NCBI GenBank assembly: GCA_035582835.1
Contig: JAYKAV010003063.1
Location: forward strand, 165,487 to 229,486
Reading direction: 5' to 3'
Length of the DNA stretch: 64,000 bases
DNA from: Phoebastria nigripes
Taxonomy: Eukaryota > Chordata > Aves > Procellariiformes > Diomedeidae
The position numbers were made by a program, and so were the translations under genes. Below, in pieces: positions 31,861-45,017 of this stretch (position 1 is its first letter; each line of letters begins with the position of its first letter). The notes under the pieces are model-generated. The model saw only the letters and a list, made by a program, of their open reading frames with translations. It made no database searches and was not told the origin of the DNA.

Positions 31861-34800
31861 AGTCCACCATGTATGCTAATTTCACTTCAGTGTTCTATTT
31901 GTGCATTAGAAGGTGAAAGAACTGTTTTACAGGACAGTTCTTTCCCACTCTTCAAAGGTGCTACAATCTGGGGTCTCAGGAGATACTGCTGGGTATGAAC
32001 AGCCCACATGGAGATACTGTGAAATCTTTATCTTTGGTCTGTTTCTTAGGAACCGAGAGGAGGAAATGCCTGTCAGAATTGTAGACATACTTGTGAATTA
32101 ATGAACTGGATGGAAATAGATGATTGCTTAATGTTGCCTCCAGTTCTACATGCCCTGATGTATGAATTTGGGTTAGTAAAGCAACCACTAAGTAGCNTCC
32201 AAATTATACGTATGTAACCATATCCATACTGACATTCCAGGCACAAGTACAGGATTTCTAAAGACCTACTTTATTTTTTGCAGGAAAAGCAGAGGGAGAG
32301 GAAAATGAATTTAGGTGTAACTCAGAGGGGAAAAGCTGTCACATCAAATTAATACAGAGAGCTTGCAGACATCTAAGCAGTGCTACTGATGGATTCTTCA
32401 GTGGTTCCAGCCTCCTGTGGGATGGAATCCATCTGACTAAATGTGCTTATCTACAAATGTAAGTGCTTATGCCAACAAGTGACCCTAGGCTCATCTTGTG
32501 GTCAGTGGGGAGATAATCAAGATATTTAATGGAGATTANGACACAGTTCATTTCATCCTAAACCAGATATTTATATTTGGTGAAATCATATCAGATTCCA
32601 TTAACTATTTTGGTTAAATCTCCACTGCATATAGCGAGTGCTCTAATAACTACCTGAAACATAAATACTTGTATGACAGATGTCACAGGTTGAATGAAAA
32701 ATTCTACCCTGGAAAATGATGGAAGGGGGGATTTTGAATGGTTCATGAACACTTCTTTCCTCATTTCCTTCCCACATTGTTCCCCCTAAAACCCACATGT
32801 ATTCAGAGGATGTGAGATAGGGAGAAATGTTAAACTGCCTGCTCTCCCAGGCAGCCTGCCACCTTACATGATTGTAGTGCTACACCAAACTGTTCTGTAG
32901 TACAAATCACTGCATGCAAGAAAGAAGGAAAACCTACTTTGTCTTTAAAGCTCTGAGAAGAAGAGATTTAATCCAGTAAAAATTTTTTCACATTGGCATT
33001 CACTTCAACTAAAAGTATAGCAGCCTGAAAGTACATCACAGATTCAGTTAAGGACCATGACTCAGGACCCTAGGGTTTTTTTACACTCAATGCAGTCCTA
33101 ATTTTCATGTATGAAGGCAGAGTAGTACAAGTCATGAAAAAAACTACCCCCTGCATTGATAGTAACAGCACTTGGTGAGGAGAAATGCAAGAAATATTTT
33201 GACGTTACTTAATTATCCATATTACCTATGTCAAGTTACCTACTATTAGGAGAAGACTTCATTTAAAAATTCAGTGCAAACTTTGTCTCTTTCCTATTAC
33301 TTTGAGAATCTTGGAATTTCCCTAAAACTAAACACAGGCAGCTTTATAAAATGATCTGCTCTGGCATGAGAAATAGAAGAGTACAAGCAAATCCATCTAT
33401 AAAGCCAAAGAGGGCAAAGTCCTGGCAATGATGTGATATGTTATCCCTTCACNTGTTTTTGATGCCCTGTAGGTGTCCGAGGCTAGACTGAATAGGGTAT
33501 AGATGTACATGCAAACTCACATGTTATGGTGAATTGTGGAATGGGGATGAGAGATCTAGCAGACATTACTGAAAGAAGGTGGTTCCTGCTTTGTCATATG
33601 CAGTGAGTCTTCTTCCACCAAAAAGTCTTTCTTCTAATGTCATTGACTTAGTCTGGTTCCCACTTACTCTGTCATACACAAGTTATTCTTCCCTCTTCTT
33701 TATCTTCTCTACCATTTTCCATTGTTCATCTCATACATGGTTAAAATTTGCAGCAAATCAGCCCTGACACTCTTCTTATTCACTCCTTGGTTCAGGCATT
33801 TGCCTCAAGAGCTTACAGCTGTGATTGATGTCCTAGGTCTTGTAAAACCAACAAAAGACTCTATTTTGCTGAAGAGAAAAAAGAAAATTGTGTACTACAG
33901 CATGGGCAGCATGGCCCCTTTTATCTCCTTGCTTCACCTTTGATCTAAACTTTTTGAGCAAAAGCAACTGCCTCTGAAGTTACTGTCAACCACAATTTCA
34001 TATTACCGTTTATAAAGATATTTAGTGAATGGACTTCAGCCTAAGTGGACCTGTCAGGAGTGTTGAAGGGCAGAGAGCTGATTTCTTGGTTATATTTCAA
34101 ATAGTGTCCTGAAATCAATTACACCAGCCAGAAGACTCAATGTGAGCTACTGGGTCCACACTATAAACAATGGGATAAAACAGAACAGCCTCTCCCATCT
34201 GCAGCATGGGATGACAACAGGGCAGAAATAGGGCAGGTTTCAACACGAAAAGGTGACTTGCTCATGCAATCCCTGCAAGTTTAGGCTTTCATTTGTCCTC
34301 ATGCTGGCTGGAGATAGGTTAAAGCCAGATTTTCCTTGAAACCGCATATCTTTCAGGCTTCATAGTGAAAAAAAAAGAAAAAGCAAGATATGCATTGCTG
34401 AATTTCTTTCTACTCCTACTCATAGTCCAATGATTACTGGAAGTTCAGCATTTCTGAAAATGCTGTCTGGCATAATTACAGAAGGCAAAGCCTATGGGGG
34501 CTGAACTTCTGCTGACACTACCAGGTTCACTATAAAAGTTAAACATGAAATACTGTGAAACATGAAATACTTCTGTTAACAATAATAGAGAACTATATAT
34601 TTACATTTTTCAATGGAAAAACAAACAAACAAACAGACAAACCCCAGCATACTACCAACTTAAGCATAAGAAATAAAAATGGCTGTATTATATCGATACA
34701 GTTCAATATCTTATTCCTGATAGTGGTCAACAGTGGGTACTTAGAACAAAAAATTTAAATAAATAGTTGGTGATACTTCCCTAAATACTCTCCCAGTTTC

Positions 34801-37800
34801 TGATTTCAGGATAGGTGTATGATTTACATGTGATTGAGGGGCTTCCTCATTCCCTCTGACCTCTTTAAAAAGTATGACCTCAGACTCTCTCAGGCTGCAG
34901 GTGACCCTTTTAACTAAAGCATTGTTACTGAAGAGTAGCACAACACCTGTATTTATTTTATGTACATCAATTAAAAAAAAAAAAAAAAGAGAAATATTCA
35001 TATTGCCCATTATGTGATCATGTAAACATAGAATGTAAATTGTGTCATAGAAGAGAAGAAGCTTTATAAAGCATTCACTCTTGACATAATTTTGAAGTCC
35101 AAGTGATACGTCAGTTCAGTAAACTTTAAGTTTTACTCTGTATTAAATAGTGCCTGTCATTTATGACCAAAATGATGATTATTTCATCTCTGGCTGGAGA
35201 AAAAGGTTAATGCTATGTAAGCATGTAAGGTAGATCCATGAATGATCATAGTTGTATTTGAAGACTTTGAAAATACAACAGTTTATAACCACACTTGCTC
35301 CAAGTCAGGCACTGAGTCTAAGCTACTCATCCAGACTCTATATAGAGAATCAAAAGACATGGATTGGGATCTCCAGAGACAGATATCTTAAAATGGGATG
35401 AATGACCTTCTGGAAGTGCTCATTTATCTCTTCATTGATAGTATATGACCCTAAATGATAGTCCAGACAGCTAACTTTTAGACAGTTAAGGTTAGGCAAG
35501 ATTAATCTCTCACCTTGTGCCTAAGGAAAATAATTCTATACACTCTAAATTTTATCTTTAGCCTAATAAAATCTAATTTAATGTTATCTAATTTAATCTT
35601 TTTGTGTCCACGTTGTTTCAGATCTAGCTACCCGGTTAATAGCTAATTTCTTATTTATTTAGAAAGATACTGGTGTCAAACACATACACACAAACACACT
35701 CACAAAACTAGTAGTATTTATCTTTACATGCAAAGTGCCAAGAACTTAATTTATTAACAGAAAGAAAGTACTTATGTAAGTATTCTCACACTATAATATA
35801 CATAATTCTCATTAAGCAAAGTGGTTTTAAAACTGCTGCCTCTCCTTTCTCTAGTAATTCTCCATGTTTCCAATTCTTTCCCATTTCCCAGTGCCTGAAG
35901 GTAGGAAGATGAGTTTTGCTATAAGAATATAAAATAAAATGTAAAATGTTCTTTGTCACTAACCAGAATTTCCTAGAGTGTTAGATCTACCCTCTCAACC
36001 CGGCTGAGCAGAAACTCAGTATAAGCCTGGCTATAGACAGTTTGTCCACTCTGATCATCGCTGTAGCACCATAGCACTGTAGCACCTGAGCACTACCACA
36101 AATCTTTCTAGAATTAGGTGCAGAAAGATTATGACTTTGATGTCATCTAGATATTTGCATAATAATAACANGTCAGAAACAAACCAAGAAGATAAACAAG
36201 GATCTGTTGAGAACTAAAACTCTTTTATTCAGGAAGCCAATCTTTGTTAATACAGGTAAACTGACACAGCAGAGGTTAATGAAGGTCTGATCTAATGACC
36301 AGTAATATCAAAGGGGGGTTAGGCTGGACCTTCTAGACCTCAAGCAAGAACTGCTTTCTGTTACCTTCTGGAGATCTGTCCTTCTAGAGATCCTCTAAGA
36401 AAGGTTGTTGGGTTTTTTTAATGGAAATAAGATATTTTGTTAATTTAACAATGAGCTTGGCTTTCTGAATTCTACCTGTTTATATGCAAATGTAGAACAA
36501 ATTCTTATTATCTCATCTAAATTGGCAACATGTCTTGGGAGAATCAATTCTAGTGTAATACAAGCCATTATCTCTCTGACTTTGCCTGAGAGTTTTTCAC
36601 CCCCACAGGAGCAATAGAGAACGATTTGCTTGGAAGGTATTTCNCCTTCTTCTTAAATTTGCATTTATACTCTAAAATCATTGACTTCTGTCATTAGCAG
36701 GAATACAGTAGAACACACATTCTGTGTTACAGAAATATATATGTATATGAGAGGATAACCTGCAGTATACTTCAGTTCCCTGACCTGCGCTCAGAGCACA
36801 TCATGGCTTCTGCCCAAGTCATGTGCATCTATTATTTTTCCTTCAAATCCAGTGAGTCTGGTAGGGCTGGTACCTGCCATCAGCAGGTAGGACTGGAGTC
36901 AGGACACAGACATGTCACACCTCATCTTGGGGCTACCCGGTGTTCCTCAGCATGACTATAACAAGCCTGCATCAGGGACCTAAGTGTCAGCCTACTTCAG
37001 TCTGCCTGAGTTGAGGGCAACTATTGCAGTTCAGTTGCTTTACAAACAGTTCACCATGGGAAATGTGACTGTGACTCATCCACTCCTGGTAAAGCAGCAA
37101 AAAGGTGTGTGAGCTCACACTCTCCTTCACTCATACAATTGACTCTCTTGCCTGTCAGAAAGGCGGTGGTGGCAGATCATAGCTCCATCTCCCATCTCTT
37201 ACTTTCCCCCATTTCCTCACCTACACAGCGATGCACTGAAGATGAAGATTTTCTTCTCCTTCAAACGTGGAATTAAGATCTAGGGAAATTCCCCTCTTGC
37301 CCATATGGGAATGAACACAGTCCTTATTTCTCTTTGACGCCACAAAGTCACAGGCACAACCAAGCCAAAACCTTGTTAAAAAGTAACAATAATAGTAAAG
37401 AACAATTAAAATAGTCAGAATAAGATTCACATTTGTCCATGGTATTAAAATCAATGCAAGACTGTCACCTGGAAGTAAATAATTCAGGATATTTTTTCCA
37501 ATAATAGAATATCATTTTTCATACTGCTCACAGATGAGATATCTGTGTCAGAAGTGAGGTGTATTTTCTAACGGAGGATGATGCCATATGCCTAGTAAGT
37601 GCAAAGCTGGCAGTGCTTACGGCAGCACATAACCAAGGAGCTGCTCATTTTTTTGAGTGTCCTAGACTATACATTAGGAGTCTTGGAGTCATGCCAAACT
37701 ACCTAGCAATAATTGTAGCAGTCATCTGTGAATAGTGATATCTGGCAGCATATTAGTAGTTCATTTAATTTATTGTCTTCCCATCTTATTAGCAGTACAT

Positions 37801-39233
37801 CACAAGGCTGGAAAACTTTCTAAGCTCATATTTCAAAAGCAGAGCCCTTAAAGCTGCACCTTAAAACTAGAAATTTGGCTTATGTAATTTTCTCCAGTCA
37901 TGTCAATATAAACTCCAGACATTACTGTGTTGCAGAGCTCTCATTCATGCAATGACAGCTCTGTCTCCTCAGTGGCTAAGCTGGCTGTTAAAGTGATTCA
38001 CTGCAATCAGCCTCAAAGGTTTCCAAGACAGACCCCAAGGTAACTTAGAAAGTTGTAGGGAAGTTTGACAGGCTGCTTTATTTTGTTTTGTTTGGAAATA
38101 ATACTCAGAAATCACAGTGAGCAGTGATGGCAAGGAAGGAAGTTCAACCTTTGTTTCAAACAGGTTGCTTTGTTTGCTTGTGTACACAACCACAAAGCAA
38201 CAAACACCAGGGACATCAGGCACACACAAAAGCTCACATGGGCTCATACGGAAGGATAAAATTTGCTGTATACGATACCACATATTGTATTCTTTCCATT
38301 ACTCTTCAAGTATTTGAAGTATTAAAACTGGAGAGTTAGTGCCCTCAGCCCTGTTCTTTGACTGTTCTGTCTATAACTCATGTATTTACATATGTATCTC
38401 TCAGAAGGTAAAACTAAGACTCCTGTAGTCCTGAGACATTTTCCTCCTAAGCTCTGCNTTCAAAGATTTAGCTCAGTCACAAATAGATTCATCTTGCGAA
38501 TTGCATTATAAATATTGAGTCAGCGCATTGATTATCTTTTATATGTGGTATGGCTCACTGCCAAGATAAAAGTTGGAGGTACTTTAGGGAAGAGCACACA
38601 TTGTTCTCTACTAGGCATAAATATCACTAGCTGCTGTTCTTTAAATGATACAGTCTCCCATCCTGAGTTCAAACTGCAAACATTTCGATACATCTTGTAA
38701 AACAGATAATAAAGAGAATAACTTATGTTCTTTCATGTTGACTTATTATAAGAATAGTAGATCTATTGTGCCAATATTTTCAAAGCAACAGGTCACATTA
38801 TTTCCAACCAGAGAAATGGGAGGAATAGATGATTTTGAATATATCATATTTCTTAAATCAGAAAAGAATGTATATTCTCAAATAGGAAAGTGTTTTCAGG
38901 ATGTTTTATCGACCGTGGTGTTTATTGGCCTAAGCCTTAAAAGATACAGATAGATAAGCACTAAAGCTGGCCGTATACATTTCACTGTGGGCAAGAATTC
39001 AATGCATAGCTACGGTTTGCTGAATAAATTATTTAGAGGCTTGTTTTTTCATGATATGAAAGCAGACTTTCATTGCATTTGTGGGGTTTATTTTTGTCTT
39101 CAAAAGTTTTCATAAATTTATGCTGAAGTTCCCAATCTTAAAAGCACATAGCCTTGCTTCTTGAAGGATCAGTCAGATGAATAAAGGAAGCAGAATAAAG
39201 GAAGTCAGAGGGCTGTCCATGATCCCATGAAAT
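31861..39233. other. Unique non-coding DNA
   Basis: No gene or firm repeat is recognised. Small features: an A-run at about 34973-34988 and repeated AGCAC units near 36063-36092. Confidence 0.55.
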
Positions 39234-39303
39234 TCCCCCCCTACACACACACCCAAAACCCCAACCAAAACCCAACAAACCACCCAAAGCCAGCAAAAAA
39301 ACC
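39234..39303. repeat. C/A-rich low-complexity tract
   Basis: CCCCCC and (CA)n run into CCCAAAACC-type units, almost free of T and G. It is similar in style to the tract at 2323-2410. Confidence 0.85.
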
Positions 39304-40168
39304 ATTATCAGTCAAGTATTATGAGGTAGCCACAACAGTCAATGTTTTCAAGCCTTATGATGGATGTAAAATTGTTTAACTGAGTTCTCTAAGTCACCTG
39401 CTAGTGTGAAAATTGAACCAACAGCCTGCTCCCAAAAGATACAAATTCCATGGCTGGTCTTTGAAATAGAGNAAATAATTCATGATGAAATGAATGGAAG
39501 GACCAGAGGATGCTTCGTCCTTTATAAGATTGAATCCAAAGGTAGTGCTGAAAAAGTCTGCTAAGGCATGAGTTAACATTGTCAGGACTTATAGTATCAT
39601 TAAGGTTGAGGTAAGAACTATAAAATTTAAGCTATAAAATTGAAATAAGGATCGAATTCAAATTTCTGTTATAATAGTGATATAGCTGTGCATCTGGGCC
39701 GTGTCTGTGTAAACATAAGTCATAAGATCCTGTAAGACTAGTCCAGAAACTCCCCATCTAGTNGGCTGCACAGATGATATAACAGACCCACCTGAAACAA
39801 GGTAATGGACTGAACTCTTAGATAGCTTCACAGCAACTCATTCGACTCATTGCTACAGGAGGTCTCCAGTGTGGGAATTTTGGACAGTCTCACATATTTC
39901 CCCCGACCAGCTACTTGTGTGCTTCAGTGTGCTGATGAACGTCCTTGGTGAGCAATCTGNCTGTTCCAGGCACTCTGCTGGGGGGTTCCTGCTGCAGAAT
40001 CCACCAAACTGAACACAGATAAGATGCTTGTGAATGATCAATAGGAGTTGCTCCTGCAGCAGCAGAGACAGTCAAGTAGGACAGTCTTTTGTAAATAGTT
40101 CAAGTTGTTAAACTACATTTTGTACAAAGTTTAAGATATGCAATAATAGCGGATCATGTGTGCGCTGG
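39304..40168. other. Unique non-coding DNA
   Basis: No gene is recognised. Single N bases occur near 39472, 39763 and 39960. Confidence 0.5.
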
Positions 40169-40173
40169 ATTGG

Positions 40174-40799
40174 TGCCCTGGTTTCGGCTGGGATAGAGTT
40201 AATTTTCGTCCTAGTAGCTGGTATAGTGCTGTGTTTTGGATTTAGCATGAGAATAATGTTGATAACACTCTGGTGGTTTAGTTGTTGCTAAGTAGTGCTT
40301 TCACTAGTCAAGGACTTTTCAGCTTCCCATGTTCTGCCAGGTCCACAAGAAGCTGGGAGGGGGCACAGCCAGGACAGCTGACCCAAACTGGCCAAAGGGA
40401 TATTCCATACCAAATGACGTCATGCTCAGTATATAAACTGGAGGGAGTTGCCCGGGGGGCAGCGATCGCTGCTCAGGGACTGGCTGCACGTCGATCGGCG
40501 GGTGGTGAGCGGTTGCATCACTTGTTTTTTCCTGGGTTTTGTTCCTCTCTCTCTCNCGCTCTCTCGTTGTTTTCTTCTTCATGACAATTTATTATTATTG
40601 TTGTTGTTATTGTTGTTGTTGTTATAATAATAATAATNATTATTATTATTATTTTATTTCAATTATTAAACTGTTCTTATCTCAACCCACGAGTTTTCTT
40701 CCTTCTGCCTTTCTGATTCTCTCCCCCATCCCACTGCGGGGGGAGGGTGAGCGAGCAGCTGTGTGGTGCTTAGTTGCCAACTGGGGTTAAACCATGACA
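40174..40799 (+). mobile_element. Solo LTR, endogenous retrovirus family A, copy 3
   Basis: This 626-bp LTR begins TGCCCTGGTTTCGGCTGG and ends TTAAACCATGACA, with an exact 5-bp target duplication ATTGG (40169-40173 and 40800-40804). It keeps the CRE palindrome (40415-40422), the TATA box (40430-40437), a perfect 14-bp palindrome GCAGCGATCGCTGC (40459-40472) and ATTAAA (40665-40670). It is longer than copies 1 and 2 mainly because its trinucleotide tract (about 40590-40655) mixes TTA, TTG and TAA units. Confidence 0.97.
40415..40437 (+). promoter_or_regulatory. LTR promoter: CRE palindrome plus TATA box (copy 3)
   Basis: TGACGTCA at 40415-40422 and TATATAAA at 40430-40437 are both intact. The expected start site near 40460 falls at the beginning of the perfect palindrome 40459-40472. 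This is the best-preserved promoter of the four family A copies. Confidence 0.72.
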
Positions 40800-40804
40800 A
40801 TTGG

Positions 40805-43800
40805 TCACATCAGATCACAGGTCAGCTGGATAGAGGAATTCAGCAGAAATTTTGCTTCAGCACATCACACAACCTCTTATTCACCCACCTCTGCTCATTT
40901 ATAGACACCTGTCTTCCCTCTTTCTCCCCACCATGATTTGAGGGAGAATGTCTGAACAACAAATGTTTTCCACATACAAAAGCTTTGGTGGTGCAGACAA
41001 ACATAAGGTCTGCAAAAGATTACTTTCTGAATGACAGCCAAGGATTTTCATTTGGCCAGTCAGAACTTTGCTTCAAATCAGTTAAGAAAAAACTATCTGA
41101 GATGCCATTGACACATTCTGTCAAAAAGTCTTCTTTCCTGTTTAAGATATTGGGGAATGTATGTCCAACCACTTAGNCAATTTGTGCAGCTAATGGCATT
41201 ATGTATGTTCCCCTGTCAGCCTTCCACTACAGCTCAGGCAGTCATGGACATGAATGAGACACAGACGACACAGATGCAACAGGATCTGTAATGGCTATTT
41301 TTTCTGAAAATGCTAGTATTTATGCTCACAAAAAAANCAATTTGTACTTGGAGGTGCAGGTACTTTGAAATAATAGCTATTGTACTTTTTCNCTACAGAG
41401 ATTTCTCCATAGCTTTTTAAGCAGTCAAACAAGGGAAAAAAAATTAAGAAAACATGCTGTAAATTGTTCATACAAAATAAAGCAACACTTATCCATGCTA
41501 ATGATTACAATGAATATCCAAACCATAAACATGTCTCACGAGCGAGAGAGCAGATAAATTGTCTGCATGCTACTAATCGTATCCAGTAGAAGCCTTCTAG
41601 CCTTCATCTAGTCCCATCTAATTAAACGACATCTCCCTCTCATGTGGATTTATTTACATGTTGCTAGCTCCCTTTGCTAATCCAGGGAAGAATGAAAAGA
41701 TATAGCTGCTATTAGTACTTATGTTTGGAAGGAAAACTGCTCCTGAAGAAATAAAGAAGGATGCTTTTACAGGCAAGCATCTCCTGCTTGCATCTGAGGT
41801 TCAGGCTTGAATCTGAGGTTCAGCAGGTATCAGACCCGTTCTTGCTCCAGTAAGATAAATAAAGAACAAGCTCCATTTCTGGCCCTGAGGTCGAGTGATA
41901 TAGCACAACTGGCAACCTTAAGGGTCAACTCTGTTTCTCCCCAAACAAGGTGACAGTGCTCATACCATGAGGGTTCATGCTCTCCTATAAACTCTGCCCA
42001 GCAGAATAGTGTGTCTTGGCACAGGCCATAACCATGGCAGAGACCATACTACCAGACAGTATGGATGATCACAGACAATATTTAAGCCCATGCTCTAGTG
42101 CTACTAGCTCACAAATACAGATGTAAGCTCCGTGTGATCAGCAGAAGATAATTTAATCTCTCACATAATTCTAACATAAATAGTACTACTTCTCTCCCAG
42201 CCCTTTCCTGTCTTCTTTGCCTGTGACAATAACCAACTCCTCCTATTTCAAGAGATTAATGAAGCTTTTCTTCGGCTAGAACTCTTAGGCGTCAGGAATA
42301 ACAAAAAATAACACATCTCTCTCGAGACCATCACTTGGGAAAAATATCATCATGTACCATGAGGTTTCCTATGGAAAGTTCAACACTGTCTTAATGCTTA
42401 AGATTAATATTGTCACATCTCTTATCTGTTTGTACACATTTCCAGCTCCTGAAGCTTATTTCTGCTTGTTAAGAGTGGAAGAGCTGAATGAATTGACAGT
42501 TAGATAAAGTACCTAGTATATTTAATTTTACACACGCAGATCATTTCTCGGAGAGAGTCAAAAGAGGCGTCTCCCTTCTGACAAGAATGTTACGTGCCCT
42601 TTGTGTTGTTTATTTTTGTGCATTTGTTTTTTTTAAAGATTACCGTAATGACAACAAAGCAACAATGAGAAAGTCCACCTGTATTCTCTGATTTCCCAGT
42701 GGAATCTGTGCATGGCAATCAGAAAACAAACAAAACTCTTGACAGAGAAATGACGCAACGCTTGTGAGCTAATGAGCAGCACGGAGATAGACCAGGCATG
42801 CAGACGTGTACTGCAGCCTAAAAACAGGTATAGGAAAATAGGAGGGTAGGACAGGGAGGAACCTGCCCTCTGTTACATCACGCTACTGAGCCACAGAGCC
42901 GCTTTCAAAACCAGACGCTATAACCTTCCAAGAGCATGTACTTGTGCTTAAGGGAGAGCTGTGAGGCAGCAGGAGTCCTGGATTTCTGTTCACACCTTTT
43001 CACACCTTTCTTTTTTTGCCAAAATCTAGACTGTCACAGCCTGAGGTCTGCCCTACAGGTAGATCTAGTTTATGTGCAGCTGCACTTTGAATGGTCATGC
43101 AGTTGCCCTGGCATGCAAATATCTGATATCCCTTCCTGTCAATCAAGGAATGGTTTTACTTCCAAAAAGGCATCTTTATATTGACTTCTGTTGGCACAGC
43201 TTCAATAGTAAGAGTGGCAATAGGGCTGACACCTGACTGGCAAATGTGAGCTGGCAGAAGTTCCTTAGGTAAAGACAGGCCAAATCCTTCTGTGACTGGC
43301 ACAGGTTTCTTTTATCAGTGCTGTTTACCTGCATCCGTATCAGGAATACTTTGCCAGTGCAATGCATGAATATTCTGGTCTCAGGAAAGTAATAATACAG
43401 ACAAACCCTACATCTACACAAGGGAGATTATTTATGCTTGAGTTAAGGAAGTGCTATTTTCTAGTACAAGGAGGGAAGAAAAAAAAGAAAGAGGTCTTGC
43501 TTGGCACTGCTCACTACAGCACTGGTGGAAGTGAAGACTATCTATATAAAAACCTATTTCTCCTCTGAGCAAAGGCGGCAAAACCTGAGAAGACTGGGGA
43601 AGGAGCACTGACTGCCCTAGTATGAGTCTGAGTAGCTGCCAAACCTTTTTATACTGATGTGCATGCAATGGAGTAGTTGGGCTTTGAGCCTATAACCCAT
43701 AACAGCCAAAGGATTCAACCCTCAGAAACAGTGNAAATTCAGTGGGCTAATTAGCACCCATGAAATCTCTGTTTCAAAGAGCAAAGACAATTATCTACAT

Positions 43801-44982
43801 TTTACAGCATGTGGTTTAAGCTTGCAATTAATCTTATGCTTTGTGCGTTTCTTTTNGGTTTTTTTGNTTGGTTGGGGTTTTTTGTTTTGTTTTAATTTAG
43901 TTTCCACTTCCCTAAGCTAAGCTGGACACCCACTAAACCATGTCTATAAAGCTTGGACACCACAGTGAACATGTGGCCATCCCCCCTTTCTACAGGAAAG
44001 CCACATGTTCACAATCTGCCTATTTTAATTGTGCCATGGGTGTCACATTTGTCTCTAAGAGGCTACTAGGTCTTGCTGTGTGCCTTGCTGTCTCTGGCAC
44101 ACAGGAAGCACAGATGAGAAGCCGCTGGGCATCACCAGCCAGTGCTCAGCTGCGGTTACATGGCTCGGAGGGATAGGAGTGTCTGCAGCTGCCTGCAGAC
44201 ACCCACGCTCTGAATGTAGGACCAGGTTTCAGTGAGTCATGGAGACAGATGCAGAAGAGGATTAAAAGAGGCAGAGAAGGTCNGTAAGATAACTCTATAT
44301 AATTTCTTCCTAACAGAGACGAATACTGGGGGCCTGAGAAAGAAATAATGAAAACTGCTTCTTTAGTCTACATGTATTACAAAAAAAGAGGAAAAGAAAA
44401 ACCTTTTTTTGTGGGGACAGTGGGGTTACTGTCCAGTTACCTAACCCTGAGTGCAGGCCTGTGGCAAAGAATAAGACTAAATATTCCCTTCAGATCTTAA
44501 CAGCCTATGAGTTCTGGAGGACAATGTTTCCTCATGCCCTTTGATCACCCAACTAGAGAATGGANGTGTCTGCCTTCCTGCTGACATCAACCCGTGACAG
44601 GTCTCCTGGGATTTTAACTCATGAAAGGCAGGGATTTGGCTGGTGATCCTTAACTCAACAGCGTCATGCAGGTGAGAAAACAGAAGAAGGTGGTCTTAGT
44701 TTTCAGAGCAGAAGCACTTTGAACAGGAGGGTCTGCCTCTGAGAACCTGCAATTCTTATAGAGGTAGATTTTGCAGATAATAACAGATGACTGTAATAAA
44801 ACCTGGCAGTTTCTTTAATGTTATATTTATATGCATCGTTATGAAGGACTATAACTAACACTTGGAGAAAGATTTCTTCACAGTCTTATTTCCTTATGGA
44901 AGAAACAACATTATATTGATAATGCCTTACTGATCTGGGGCTCTTGCTAGTACAGAAGAGCTGTTTTAAAAGAAAGCTTACA
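40805..44982. other. Unique non-coding DNA
   Basis: No gene is recognised. 42590-42790 has a CNE-like texture (TTACCGTAATGACAACAAAG and AATGACGCAACGCTTG). A T/G-rich low-complexity tract containing two N lies at 43855-43899. Confidence 0.5.
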
Positions 44983-45017
44983 TGTGTGCCTCTGTGTGTG
45001 TGTGTGTGTGCATGTGT
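44983..45017. repeat. (TG)n microsatellite
   Basis: An interrupted TG repeat, with an uninterrupted core of about 9 units near 44992-45010. Confidence 0.9.
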
